From assembly GCF_014334335.1 (NCBI RefSeq), contig NZ_JACSEU010000001.1:248001-312000 (forward strand): a stretch of DNA of 64,000 nucleotides. Reading direction: 5' to 3'. Each line of letters opens with the position of its first letter. Within the stretch, counting starts at the first letter, position 1. The notes under the pieces are model-generated. The model had not been told where the DNA came from. It made no database searches and saw only the letters and a list, made by a program, of their open reading frames with translations. This DNA is from Treponema sp. Marseille-Q3903. Its GTDB lineage: Bacteria > Spirochaetota > Spirochaetia > Treponematales > Treponemataceae. Of this stretch, positions 1 through 7,542 are shown one piece after another. A program made the position numbers and the translations under genes.

Positions 1-140
1 ATCTGAATAAGAATCATCAGAAATGTGATAACTACCCGACTATAAACACCTTTGCGTAAAAGATCTTTACCGTGTCGGTCTTTTATAATCAGGTAATTTA
101 AATCAACTTCTTTAGATTTTTTAGTAGTTTTGTGCTTCAA
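1..140 (-). CDS. Truncated membrane-protein ORF running off the left edge
   Basis: An open minus-strand frame enters from the left edge and reads back to a TTG at 138-140, inside the 3' end of the rubrerythrin gene. About 46 codons are visible. The first third is lysine-rich. It is followed by [14 protein letters not shown] and a hydrophobic run FLMILIQ that looks like the start of a first membrane helix. This resembles the beginning of treponemal cardiolipin synthase-type proteins, but that is recollection and too little is visible to decide. No good Shine-Dalgarno precedes the TTG, so the start may be translationally coupled to rubrerythrin or misplaced. Confidence 0.4.
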   Translation of the reverse strand, partial: MKHKTTKKSKEVDLNYLIIKDRHGKDLLRKGVYSRVVITFLMILIQ

Positions 141-657
141 TTTGGAAAAATGCCTGAGGATGGGCACAAACTGGACAAACAGAAGGAGCTTCTTTTCCCA
201 CAACAATGTGACCACAATTGCGGCATTGCCAGATTGCATCTCCATCCTTAGAGAAGACAACTTTGTCTTCTATGTTTTTTAATAGTTTGCGGTAACGTTC
301 TTCGTGATGTTTTTCAATTGCCGCAACACCATCGAACATCTTTGCAATGTATTCAAAACCTTCTTCGCGCGCTGTCTTAGCAAAGCCTTCATACATATCT
401 GTCCATTCATAGTTCTCGCCTTCAGCAGCAGCTTTAAGATTTTCCGCAGTTGAACCGATACCATTGTTCAAAAGCTTGTACCACATTTTTGCATGTTCTT
501 TTTCATTGTTTGCCGTTTCTTCAAAAATCGCAGCAATCTGTTCGTAACCATCTTTGCGAGCTTTACTTGCAAAGAAAGTGTACTTGTTGCGAGCCTGAGA
601 TTCTCCTGCAAATGCAGTCTGCAAGTTTTTTTCCGTTTGTGTGCCTTTTAAATCCAT
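121..657 (-). CDS. rbr: Rubrerythrin
   Basis: Non-haem diiron peroxidase that reduces hydrogen peroxide in anaerobes with electrons from rubredoxin or NAD(P)H-linked partners; cytoplasmic. The 178 residues have the classical two-part build. A ferritin-like four-helix domain spans about 1-135, with metal-ligand candidates Glu19, the EKEH block at 52-55 and the EKHH block at 115-118. A C-terminal rubredoxin-like domain carries CxxC pairs at 145/148 and 161/164. The start is supported by an AGGAG-type site a few bases upstream (661-670 region). It stands alone, divergent from the LysM gene. With the desulfoferrodoxin at 17.4 kb it points to an anaerobe that meets oxygen occasionally. Confidence 0.96.
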   Translation of the reverse strand: MDLKGTQTEKNLQTAFAGESQARNKYTFFASKARKDGYEQIAAIFEETANNEKEHAKMWYKLLNNGIGSTAENLKAAAEGENYEWTDMYEGFAKTAREEGFEYIAKMFDGVAAIEKHHEERYRKLLKNIEDKVVFSKDGDAIWQCRNCGHIVVGKEAPSVCPVCAHPQAFFQIEAQNY

Positions 658-855
658 GTAATTTCTCCTATAAATTCTTTAAATTACTCCCCTAAATATA
701 TCAGCATTTTGATATAAAGTAAAATTGTTAATGATATGCCTCCTGATTATTTTTTTTACGTGACTAATTTTGTTGAAAATTCATTCAAGATAATTTAAAG
801 TAAAAGTATACTCATAAATGTGCCGATATTTTAGAAAAGGGATTTTGGAGAAAAT

Positions 856-2610
856 ATGAAAACTATTGGTATTAAACTTGCTGACGGATCTTTTTATCCG
901 GTTTTGGAAGATAACACTGCGTCTGAAAAATCGCTCACGCTTACAACAGCCCACAACAACCAGACAAAGGTGATGGTTGATCTTTACCGTTCCCCTACTT
1001 GCTCTATGGAAGATGCAGAATATGTTGACTCTCTTCAAATTGAAAACTTGAACGCACATCCGAATGGGGTCGCTAATATATCATTTACAATTTCCCTTGA
1101 TGAAAATAACCAACTTTCAGCGAGAATTATTGATCAAGAAACAGGAAATCAGAGCAACACAACTATTTCTCTTGTCTCTAGAACTTTAGAAGAAAGGCTC
1201 GTAACCGATCAATATGATATTTCAGACAAAGAAGATAAAAAAATAAAAGGATTTGCTGCTGCCGGAGGGTTGTTAGCAGCGGCAGAAGCTTTGAGCTCTC
1301 AAAAAAATAAAAACGAAGAAAATGACATCGATATCAAGACGGAAATGGAAGAGCCTGTCTTTGAAGAAGCCTCTGTTGACATCCCTGTTAAAACAGAAAC
1401 AGAACAGGGTTCAAATGACATATCTGAAGAACAAACAGATGAATCTGTTGACCTCTTAATCGATGAAACGCAACCGATTGTAGACATCGATTCAGAAGAC
1501 ATTTCGGATTTCGAAATTCCCGACGAAAATGACACAATCGAAAAACAGACTGAACAAGATTCTGTTGAAAAAACATCAGACGATACTCAAATTTCAGAAA
1601 TCCCTGATGATGTTTTTGGCGAAAATAAAACAGAAGAAACTTCGGAAGATTTGTCGGATTTCAACTTTGATGACCTTGATCTTCCTGAGTCTGAATCGGA
1701 AAAAACAGAAGAATCTGTAGACATCACAATGGACGAACCGGAAAAAGAAGACTCAGAAAAAACGATTGATTCGACAGAAGAGACTGAATTTGAAATGCCG
1801 GAACAGACACAAGAGTCTTTGGACGATTCTTTGGACTCTTCATTGGATTTTTCAGAAGATGCAACTCTTGAAATGCCCACAGATAAAGAAGACTTTTTCG
1901 ATTCAGCAACAGAAGAAACAGCTGACAAAACAGCGGAATTCGATGACGATTTATCTAAACCCTCCGATGATTTTTCTTTTGACGACATTCCGTCCGAATC
2001 GGAAGATAACATTTTTGACATGGAAGATAAAAATATGGAAAAGACAAACAAAACTCCGGAACACAACGGTATTGATTTTGATGGACTTTACGACAGTCGC
2101 ACCGTTTATCCTGAAAAAGAAAACAACACCGATGAAGACATCAAGAAAAAAACAAAAGCTCCTGTCATCATCTGTATAGTCTGTGCGATTATCTGTCTTA
2201 TCGCTACAGCGCTTATTTTGTTCATAATCCCTTCAAAATATAATTTGCTTTCAACAAAAACAAAATCTGAACAAAATCGCATAGAACAGACTCTTCCGGC
2301 TCCAATTGTAGAACAACCGAAAGCAGAAGAGCCTGCAACAAATCAAATACCAGAACAAGTCCCTGAAGCAAAAGAAGACGAAATTGTCGTGGTTGAAAAA
2401 GCTGAAAACGTAGTTCCTTCTCAGCCACCTGCAGCAGAATCTAAACCGAAGAATATCACTTACAAAATCAAGTGGGGCGACACTCTCTGGGATATCGCAA
2501 ACACTTATTACAAAAATCCATGGCGCTACAAACACATTGCTCGCTTCAACGGAATTAAAAATCCTGATTATATAATTTCGGGAACGTTTATCATAATTCC
2601 GGCAGAGTAA
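856..2610 (+). CDS. Membrane LysM protein with DnaK substrate-domain-like N terminus
   Basis: 584 residues in four parts. Residues about 1-112 match the beta-sandwich substrate-binding domain of Hsp70/DnaK: TTAHNNQ (30-36) corresponds to the DnaK STAEDNQ strand, and NPNGVANISFTI plus LSARIIDQETG follow DnaK's NPAPRGMPQIEVTF and LHVSAKDKNSG. There is no ATPase domain. Residues about 130-420 are a very acidic, Ser/Thr-rich, probably disordered stretch. One membrane helix lies near 435-458. The rest is a Pro/Glu linker and a C-terminal LysM domain (about 533-583, GDTLWDIA, ending FIIIPAE). By topology the LysM should face the periplasm and bind peptidoglycan, with the DnaK-like part in the cytoplasm. 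A lytic transglycosylase follows 26 bp downstream. The domain calls are by eye, and the joint function is unknown. Confidence 0.85.
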   Translation: MKTIGIKLADGSFYPVLEDNTASEKSLTLTTAHNNQTKVMVDLYRSPTCSMEDAEYVDSLQIENLNAHPNGVANISFTISLDENNQLSARIIDQETGNQSNTTISLVSRTLEERLVTDQYDISDKEDKKIKGFAAAGGLLAAAEALSSQKNKNEENDIDIKTEMEEPVFEEASVDIPVKTETEQGSNDISEEQTDESVDLLIDETQPIVDIDSEDISDFEIPDENDTIEKQTEQDSVEKTSDDTQISEIPDDVFGENKTEETSEDLSDFNFDDLDLPESESEKTEESVDITMDEPEKEDSEKTIDSTEETEFEMPEQTQESLDDSLDSSLDFSEDATLEMPTDKEDFFDSATEETADKTAEFDDDLSKPSDDFSFDDIPSESEDNIFDMEDKNMEKTNKTPEHNGIDFDGLYDSRTVYPEKENNTDEDIKKKTKAPVIICIVCAIICLIATALILFIIPSKYNLLSTKTKSEQNRIEQTLPAPIVEQPKAEEPATNQIPEQVPEAKEDEIVVVEKAENVVPSQPPAAESKPKNITYKIKWGDTLWDIANTYYKNPWRYKHIARFNGIKNPDYIISGTFIIIPAE

Positions 2611-2636
2611 GCAGATTTGTCGATAAGAAGTCAGCT

Positions 2637-4814
2637 TTGGTAACCAAAAATAAAGTACAACTCTTTTTTTTGCTTTTTTTGATAATAACTTCAACTGTCG
2701 GATGTTCTGAAAAAAGTAAAAGTCAAAAACTTTTCGGCGTTGATGCGGACTACTTTGTAGGACTGCAAAAACTCGCCGAAGGCAAAGAAAAAGAAGCTCG
2801 TACAAAATTAAACAGATGCATAAAAAAAGGCTCGTTTTACTGTGCAAAAAAAAGCGCTCAGCTTTTATGTACGTTCGGCAACGTGCAGGAAAAAAATGAA
2901 GCCGCCGTAAATCTGATTTCAAAATACAAAGATGATGAATCTCTCTTGATCGCAGCAAAACAGTTTGAGTCTTCAGATGAAATCTCAAAACTTATTGAAT
3001 GTACCTCAAACATTGATTTTAAAACTGCAAAAAACGAATTGATTTATCTTAGGCTCAACGCAATGAAAAAACGCGGAGATTCAAACTACCAAAACGAAGT
3101 TTACGATTGGTTTACATCATGTCCGATTTCTAAGGAGCATTATCAATTTTACAAAGATATTTATGAACATCCTGATTTCGCGAAAATTCAAATTGATGAA
3201 AAACAATCTGAATCGGATTCGGAAAAACCTTCTTACACGCCCCGTCAATTTGTTTTAAATTTCAGAATTGAGGTTTTTAAACGAAATTACATATACGCTT
3301 ACAACAACACAAAAAAAATTCTTCAATATTTTGATGATGGAAACCTCCCTGCAAACACACAACTTTGTTCGGATATCGGAAAGGCATATCTTTACGGTAG
3401 CACAGACTTTGCAAAAAATGCATCATATTTTTCGAAATTGGCGGAGCAATACAAAAGAACTGACAAAGAATTTTATTTTTGGTTTTATGCAGGCAGGCTT
3501 TTCAGCAAAGCGAGCGATTCTTACTCAAAAGTTGCAAAATGTTTTGAAGCAGCAATTCAGTCGGCTCAATCTACTGAACAAAAAGATAACGCAATTTGGT
3601 ATCTTTTAAAATCTGCGCAAGATTTTTCTCTAAACACATTGTTAGATTCTATCCAAACGCATTCAAAACTGTGGAACGACCCTGAATATTTTGAAGATTT
3701 ATTTGAATCGCTTGTGACAACGCTCCTTTCTTCCGGTCAGGGAAACTCCTTTGGCTCAATTTACAAAATTATCGACGGTTATGCTTCAGACGAAACTGTC
3801 GCTCGTTTTGCTTATCTTTATGCAAGGCTTTCTCAGGAAGGTTATGCAGACGCAAAAGAACAGGAAATAAAAGAAGCATTCCGCCGCGCATGCCGTTCGG
3901 GAAGTGCAATTTATTATCGCCAACTTGCAGCGTATCAACTTGGGTTAAAAGATACAGAACTTTACAACGTTTTGAGCGCTCCTGTAAAAAACTCATCTGT
4001 ACAATTCAGCAAACAGCTCAAGGAGCCTCTCGCACAATCTGATACAAAAGCGAAAGATTTTGAAAAATTGATAAAAGGTTACGCATATTTTGGATTCCCT
4101 GAAAAAATTTATGAAACTTTTGTCTCTAATAAAAACGAGCAACTTCCTTTAGATTCATATTTTTACCTTGCAGATTTTCTTTCAAAATGCTCAAACAAAT
4201 CTGAATGTACTGAGAAATTTTACACACAAGCACTTCGTATATCAGCAGAAGGACAGCGAAAAGCTTCTGAAAACATGTCAAATGCCCAAATGAGATTGCT
4301 CTTTCCGGAAAACTACAAAGAATATGTTGAAAAATACTGCCAACAGTTCAACGTCAACGATAAAATAATGTATGCATTGATAAGAAGTGAAAGTTTTTTT
4401 GACCCCTCTGTTAAAAGCTCTGCCGGAGCAATCGGACTTACACAGCTCATGGAAGTGACAGGCAGCGACATATCAAAAAGATTTAAAATGCAAAATTATT
4501 CTCTCACAGATCCCGAAACAAACATCAAATTCGGAACGTATTATCTTTCCACCTTAGTCAGCCGTTGCGACAATTCTTATCTGCTCGGTTTTTTATCTTA
4601 CAACGCAGGAATTACGCGCGTCAGAAAGTGGCAAAAAAGCTCTCTCGTTGAATTCGGAAAGCGAAGTGAAATGCCCCTAGATTTGTTTTTAGAAACAGTT
4701 CCATTCGCTGAAACTCGAGAATACGGCAGAAAGCTGATATCTGCGACCGTTATGTACGACTGGCTCGACAACCCTGAAAATTTTGAAAGTACAGTATCCG
4801 CATTGCTGAAATAA
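2637..4814 (+). CDS. Soluble lytic murein transglycosylase-like lipoprotein (SLT domain)
   Basis: Cleaves the MurNAc-GlcNAc bond of peptidoglycan, forming 1,6-anhydro products. The 725-residue protein begins with a lipoprotein signal (hydrophobic LFFLLFLIIT, lipobox TVGC, Cys about 23), so it should be membrane-anchored and periplasmic. A long alpha-helical, TPR-like middle (about 50-550) resembles the superhelical U domain of Slt70. The catalytic SLT domain lies at about 565-690. It carries the acid Glu585 in IRSESFFDP, then GAIGLTQLM and the SYNAG motif. A TTG start is used; no ATG in frame gives the signal peptide. It is probably co-transcribed with the upstream LysM gene. Confidence 0.92.
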   Translation: MVTKNKVQLFFLLFLIITSTVGCSEKSKSQKLFGVDADYFVGLQKLAEGKEKEARTKLNRCIKKGSFYCAKKSAQLLCTFGNVQEKNEAAVNLISKYKDDESLLIAAKQFESSDEISKLIECTSNIDFKTAKNELIYLRLNAMKKRGDSNYQNEVYDWFTSCPISKEHYQFYKDIYEHPDFAKIQIDEKQSESDSEKPSYTPRQFVLNFRIEVFKRNYIYAYNNTKKILQYFDDGNLPANTQLCSDIGKAYLYGSTDFAKNASYFSKLAEQYKRTDKEFYFWFYAGRLFSKASDSYSKVAKCFEAAIQSAQSTEQKDNAIWYLLKSAQDFSLNTLLDSIQTHSKLWNDPEYFEDLFESLVTTLLSSGQGNSFGSIYKIIDGYASDETVARFAYLYARLSQEGYADAKEQEIKEAFRRACRSGSAIYYRQLAAYQLGLKDTELYNVLSAPVKNSSVQFSKQLKEPLAQSDTKAKDFEKLIKGYAYFGFPEKIYETFVSNKNEQLPLDSYFYLADFLSKCSNKSECTEKFYTQALRISAEGQRKASENMSNAQMRLLFPENYKEYVEKYCQQFNVNDKIMYALIRSESFFDPSVKSSAGAIGLTQLMEVTGSDISKRFKMQNYSLTDPETNIKFGTYYLSTLVSRCDNSYLLGFLSYNAGITRVRKWQKSSLVEFGKRSEMPLDLFLETVPFAETREYGRKLISATVMYDWLDNPENFESTVSALLK

Positions 4815-4944
4815 TCTGTATGCAATCCGAAAATGAAAACCTAATTAAGTTTTTCATGATGATTTGACATTGCCCCTAGCACAAAAAATCATTATCTTAT
4901 TAGGAAGATACTTTACTCTCAGTTTACATGGAGGAATGAAAATT

Positions 4945-5211
4945 ATGGCAGACCAAAATTTATTGGATACGGTAAAAGAGGCTCTCGAAATGTTTAGACC
5001 TCAGCTTCAAGCTGATGGCGGCGATATGGAATTTGTATGCATTGACGACGAAAACAGAGTGCATTTGAATCTGACAGGTGCTTGCGGAAGCTGTCCTATG
5101 GCACTTATGACGCTAAAAATGGGAATAGAGAGATACCTCAAGGATGCCTGCCCTGAAGTTTCGGAAGTTGTTCAAGATAATGCAAAAAACTATGACGACA
5201 TGGAGTTTTAA
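4945..5211 (+). CDS. NifU-like Fe-S scaffold/carrier (NifU C-terminal domain)
   Basis: 88-residue protein consisting only of the NifU C-terminal (Nfu) domain, which carries a [4Fe-4S] cluster to apo-proteins. The signature ACGSCPMALMTLK contains Cys47 and Cys50; GGDMEFV is also family-typical. The start is ATG 4945, because GGAGG at 4930-4934 sits about 10 nt before it. A longer frame back to TTG 4864 is open, but that TTG coincides with a TTGACA -35-like hexamer. The next gene starts on the base after the stop codon (TAA then ATG), so it is translationally coupled to SlyD. Confidence 0.93.
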   Translation: MADQNLLDTVKEALEMFRPQLQADGGDMEFVCIDDENRVHLNLTGACGSCPMALMTLKMGIERYLKDACPEVSEVVQDNAKNYDDMEF

Positions 5212-5739
5212 ATGAAAATTTCAAAAGATAAATGGGTTGCGATTCACTACACTCTGACAGATGAGGACGGCAGTATTATAGACTCTTCTGCCGGAGGAGA
5301 ACCTCTCGGATATGTACACGGGAACGGTTATTTAATTCCCGGACTTGAAAGAGAACTAGAATCAAAAACTGTCGGAGATAAATTTATCGCAGTGATAAAA
5401 CCGGAAGATGGATACGGAGAATTTGATCCAAACCTGATAATCGACGTAGACAGAAGCCAGTTTGATTTTGCAGGAGAATTGCAGCTCGGAATGCAGTTTC
5501 AAGTTGGAACCCCAAAAGGTCTCTCTATCGTAAAAATAAAAGAAATCAACGGCGATAAAATTAAAATTGACGGAAATCATGAGTTAGCAGGAAAAACGCT
5601 TCATTTTGACATTGAGGTTGTAGAAGTTCGTGATGCTACAGAAGACGAATTGCTTCCAAAAGGCTGTAGTTGTGGAGACGGATGCTCAGGTGGGTGTGGA
5701 AGCGGAGATTGTAGCTGCACAAACTGTGGTGAAAGTTAA
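5212..5739 (+). CDS. slyD: SlyD-type FKBP peptidyl-prolyl isomerase
   Basis: Cytoplasmic prolyl cis-trans isomerase and chaperone of the SlyD branch, which has an insert-in-flap domain and a metal-binding tail. Residues about 1-70 and 125-145 form the FKBP fold (YTLTDEDG, LIPGLERELE, PEDGYGEF). The IF chaperone insert lies between them. The 27-residue tail has seven cysteines set in Gly/Ser/Asp and no histidine, unlike the His/Cys/Asp tail of E. coli SlyD. By analogy the tail may bind nickel or zinc, but the all-Cys form also suits iron or copper. It directly abuts the NifU-like gene and ends convergently over the shikimate kinase stop. Confidence 0.93.
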   Translation: MKISKDKWVAIHYTLTDEDGSIIDSSAGGEPLGYVHGNGYLIPGLERELESKTVGDKFIAVIKPEDGYGEFDPNLIIDVDRSQFDFAGELQLGMQFQVGTPKGLSIVKIKEINGDKIKIDGNHELAGKTLHFDIEVVEVRDATEDELLPKGCSCGDGCSGGCGSGDCSCTNCGES

Positions 5740-6317
5740 TTTATTCCAAGTGCTTCAAAAATAAGCTTTGAATTTTCTTCTATTGGGGCATTTATTATAT
5801 CTACGACTTCATCTGCGATAACTTGATACAAGTTATAACGCTGTTCATATTTTTGAAATAAAATATCAGAGACATCTTTTATCGTTTCCGGCTCTTTTTC
5901 TAGCACATAAGCCGGAACATTTTTAAACTGATACGGCGCTATCTGCACAACATTGCGCATGATTCTTTCAACAGAATATTTAATATCAAGGCGAAGAAAA
6001 ACAAAAGTCTCACACTCACGTAAAATGCTTAGTGCCGGAGGATTTTCGCAAACCCCTCCGCCGGTAGATATTACAATTTGCTGACCTTTATTTTTATCAA
6101 TGATTTTTTTACAAACTTTTTCTTCAAGCTGCATAAACACAGAAGCTCCGTTTTGTTTGTAATAATCCCTGACATCTATCCCTGAAAATCTTTTTATCAC
6201 ATCATCTGTATCAAAAAATTTGCAGCCAAGCTTTTGGGCAATAATGCGCCCTTGAGTAGATTTACCACAATGTTTACAGCCCATCAGGACAATTGAATTA
6301 TTATGAATCTGAGACAC
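5736..6317 (-). CDS. aroK: Shikimate kinase
   Basis: Phosphorylates shikimate at O3 with ATP in aromatic amino-acid synthesis. The P-loop GCKHCGKST (13-21 from the chosen start), the FDTDD shikimate/Mg site, STGGGV and the LID-region arginines are all visible. The start is GTG 6317. It leaves 12 residues before the P-loop, as is usual for the family. An upstream TTG (6353) would place the start inside a promoter: TTGTAT, 17 nt, TATAAT lies at 6353-6325, and +1 would fall on or next to the GTG. The mRNA is therefore probably leaderless. 193 residues, a little longer than the usual 170-180. It overlaps the slyD stop by 4 bp. Confidence 0.9.
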   Translation of the reverse strand: MSQIHNNSIVLMGCKHCGKSTQGRIIAQKLGCKFFDTDDVIKRFSGIDVRDYYKQNGASVFMQLEEKVCKKIIDKNKGQQIVISTGGGVCENPPALSILRECETFVFLRLDIKYSVERIMRNVVQIAPYQFKNVPAYVLEKEPETIKDVSDILFQKYEQRYNLYQVIADEVVDIINAPIEENSKLIFEALGIN

Positions 6318-6324
6318 GGTGTAT

Positions 6325-6353
6325 ATTATATCTACGTAATAAACAAAATACAA
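6325..6353 (-). promoter_or_regulatory. aroK promoter, -10 adjacent to start codon
   Basis: Minus strand TTGTAT (6353-6348), 17 nt spacer, perfect TATAAT (6330-6325). Seven bases separate the -10 from GTG 6317, which fits initiation at the start codon itself. There is no Shine-Dalgarno. Confidence 0.6.
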
Positions 6354-6407
6354 TTGTACGAATTATAATTTTAGATTATTCTTATCGTAAAATAAGTGAG
6401 GATTAAG

Positions 6408-7091
6408 ATGTTGCTAGGAATTTTTCTATGTTTTTTACCGATGATTTGCGGACTTTTGCTTTTTAAGCTTACATTCAAAATGAAGCTTTCACACGGACTT
6501 ATCTCATGCCTACTCGGTCTTATAGTCGTGCTTCCCATCTCTTTTATTGAATATTTTTTGCCGAGCCTTCCGCAAAGCATGTTCTCTCCTGTCGTATATA
6601 CGTTGATTAAGTCGATTTTAATATATGGATTTGCTGAAGAACTTTTAAAAATGTCTTCGTTATTTGCGCTTCCACATAAAAATTACACCGTTTTCCAATT
6701 TCTTATGATTTCGTTTTTAATGGGACTTTCTTTAGGCTGCTTTGAAACTGCCGTATATTTTTTTGACCACATGCAGCTTGCAAATACAAAAGGGGCTCAG
6801 CTACTTTACAGTCAAATTAGCTTGCGAATAGCGACATCTGATATAATTCACACATGTTGTGCCGGTTTAAGCGGATTGTTTGTGTTGACGTGCAGAAAGG
6901 ATTCTGGATTAAATCAAAAAATCTCACATAAATTTTCATATTTTATAATAGCGGTGCTTTTACACGGTATTTACGATTTCTTTGCAGGTTTTTCAACAGG
7001 ATTAAAATGGTTTTCACTCGCAGTTGTACTTATGGCTGTTGTAGAGTGCCGACTCAAATATATCTCGCTGACAAGTGTTGAAGAACAGTAA
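6408..7091 (+). CDS. PrsW-like intramembrane metalloprotease
   Basis: 227-residue polytopic membrane protein with about seven hydrophobic segments. It has the motif set of PrsW/CPBP-type glutamic intramembrane proteases: AEELLKM (the EExxK-like first motif), a GCFETAVYF block, IIHTCCAGLSG and HGIYDFFAG. In Bacillus, PrsW cleaves an anti-sigma factor; the substrate here is unknown. The start is ATG 6408, because GTGAGG lies 6 nt upstream; the longer frame begins at the GTG inside that site. Divergent from aroK with about 90 bp between. Confidence 0.8.
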   Translation: MLLGIFLCFLPMICGLLLFKLTFKMKLSHGLISCLLGLIVVLPISFIEYFLPSLPQSMFSPVVYTLIKSILIYGFAEELLKMSSLFALPHKNYTVFQFLMISFLMGLSLGCFETAVYFFDHMQLANTKGAQLLYSQISLRIATSDIIHTCCAGLSGLFVLTCRKDSGLNQKISHKFSYFIIAVLLHGIYDFFAGFSTGLKWFSLAVVLMAVVECRLKYISLTSVEEQ

Positions 7092-7106
7092 GTTTTTTAA
7101 GATTTT

Positions 7107-7256
7107 TCATTTTTTTAGTTTATCAAGGGCTTTTGCATGACCAGCCCCTTTTTCCATTTGGCTTTTACAAAAGCAACTCCATTGCTTTTTTTCTTTCCGT
7201 GCAACATTTTTTAATTTTTTTGAAACTTCCAAAAACCACTCACGTTCCATTTGCAT
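7107..7256 (-). CDS. Possible small basic protein, 49 aa
   Basis: A short minus-strand frame from ATG 7256 to TGA 7107-7109 encodes a lysine-rich peptide that includes MEREWFLEV, KKQWSCFCK and a GAGHAKALDK tail. It lies in the gap between the PrsW gene and the initiator tRNA. The composition (two Trp, two Cys in a CFC pair, mixed charges) looks like protein rather than random AT-rich sequence. The ribosome site is weak (AAGAAAA directly upstream). I do not recognise the family. An in-frame GTG at 7277 is an alternative start. Confidence 0.35.
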   Translation of the reverse strand: MQMEREWFLEVSKKLKNVARKEKKQWSCFCKSQMEKGAGHAKALDKLKK

Positions 7257-7284
7257 TTTTTTCTTGTAAACGCACACGTTTTAC

Positions 7285-7313
7285 TTGACAAAACCAACTT
7301 TACAGAGTAATAT
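7285..7313 (+). promoter_or_regulatory. Promoter of the initiator tRNA
   Basis: Consensus TTGACA at 7285-7290, 17 nt spacer, TAATAT at 7308-7313 (overlapping TATACT at 7311). Expected +1 is about 7320, six bases before the tRNA. Confidence 0.75.
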
Positions 7314-7325
7314 ACTCCAACACGA

Positions 7326-7398
7326 CGCGGGGTAGAGCAGTTGGCAGCTCGTCAGGCTCATAACCTGAAGGCCGTAGGTTCGAGTCCTACCCCCGCTA
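7326..7398 (+). tRNA. Initiator tRNA-fMet (CAT)
   Basis: Complete cloverleaf: acceptor CGCGGGG/CCCCGCT plus A73, anticodon arm TCAGG-CTCATAA-CCTGA with CAT, T arm GTAGG-TTCGAGT-CCTAC. Initiator marks are the unpaired 1:72 position (C against T), the A11:T24 purine-pyrimidine pair in the D stem, and GG/CC at the base of the anticodon stem. CCA is not encoded. It is flanked by its own promoter and terminator, so it is a single-gene unit. Confidence 0.95.
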
Positions 7399-7406
7399 TA
7401 AAAAAA

Positions 7407-7443
7407 GAGGCTTTCAGTCGTTAGATTGAAAGCCTCTTTTTTT
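7407..7443 (+). terminator. Rho-independent terminator of tRNA-fMet
   Basis: Stem GAGGCTTTCA / TGAAAGCCTC (10 bp, loop of 10) followed by seven T. It begins about 9 nt after the tRNA 3' end. The A tract before it makes it potentially bidirectional with ppdK. Confidence 0.92.
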
Positions 7444-7542
7444 CGTTATTCTGCATATTTAATGAAGCAACTTAGGGACGCCGTAAGCGTTTCTGTTTGC
7501 TTATCGCTTCCCCAAGTTTTTATCATCAATCTCGCAACGTAA

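Noticed and set aside
1299-2066. Long serine-rich minus-strand ORFs opposite the LysM gene
   Set aside because: Antisense shadows of the Glu/Asp-rich repeat coding region: low complexity, no start signals.
4864-4944. N-terminal extension of the NifU-like protein from TTG 4864
   Set aside because: The TTG is part of a TTGACA promoter-like hexamer; GGAGG is correctly placed for ATG 4945; the extension has no family match.
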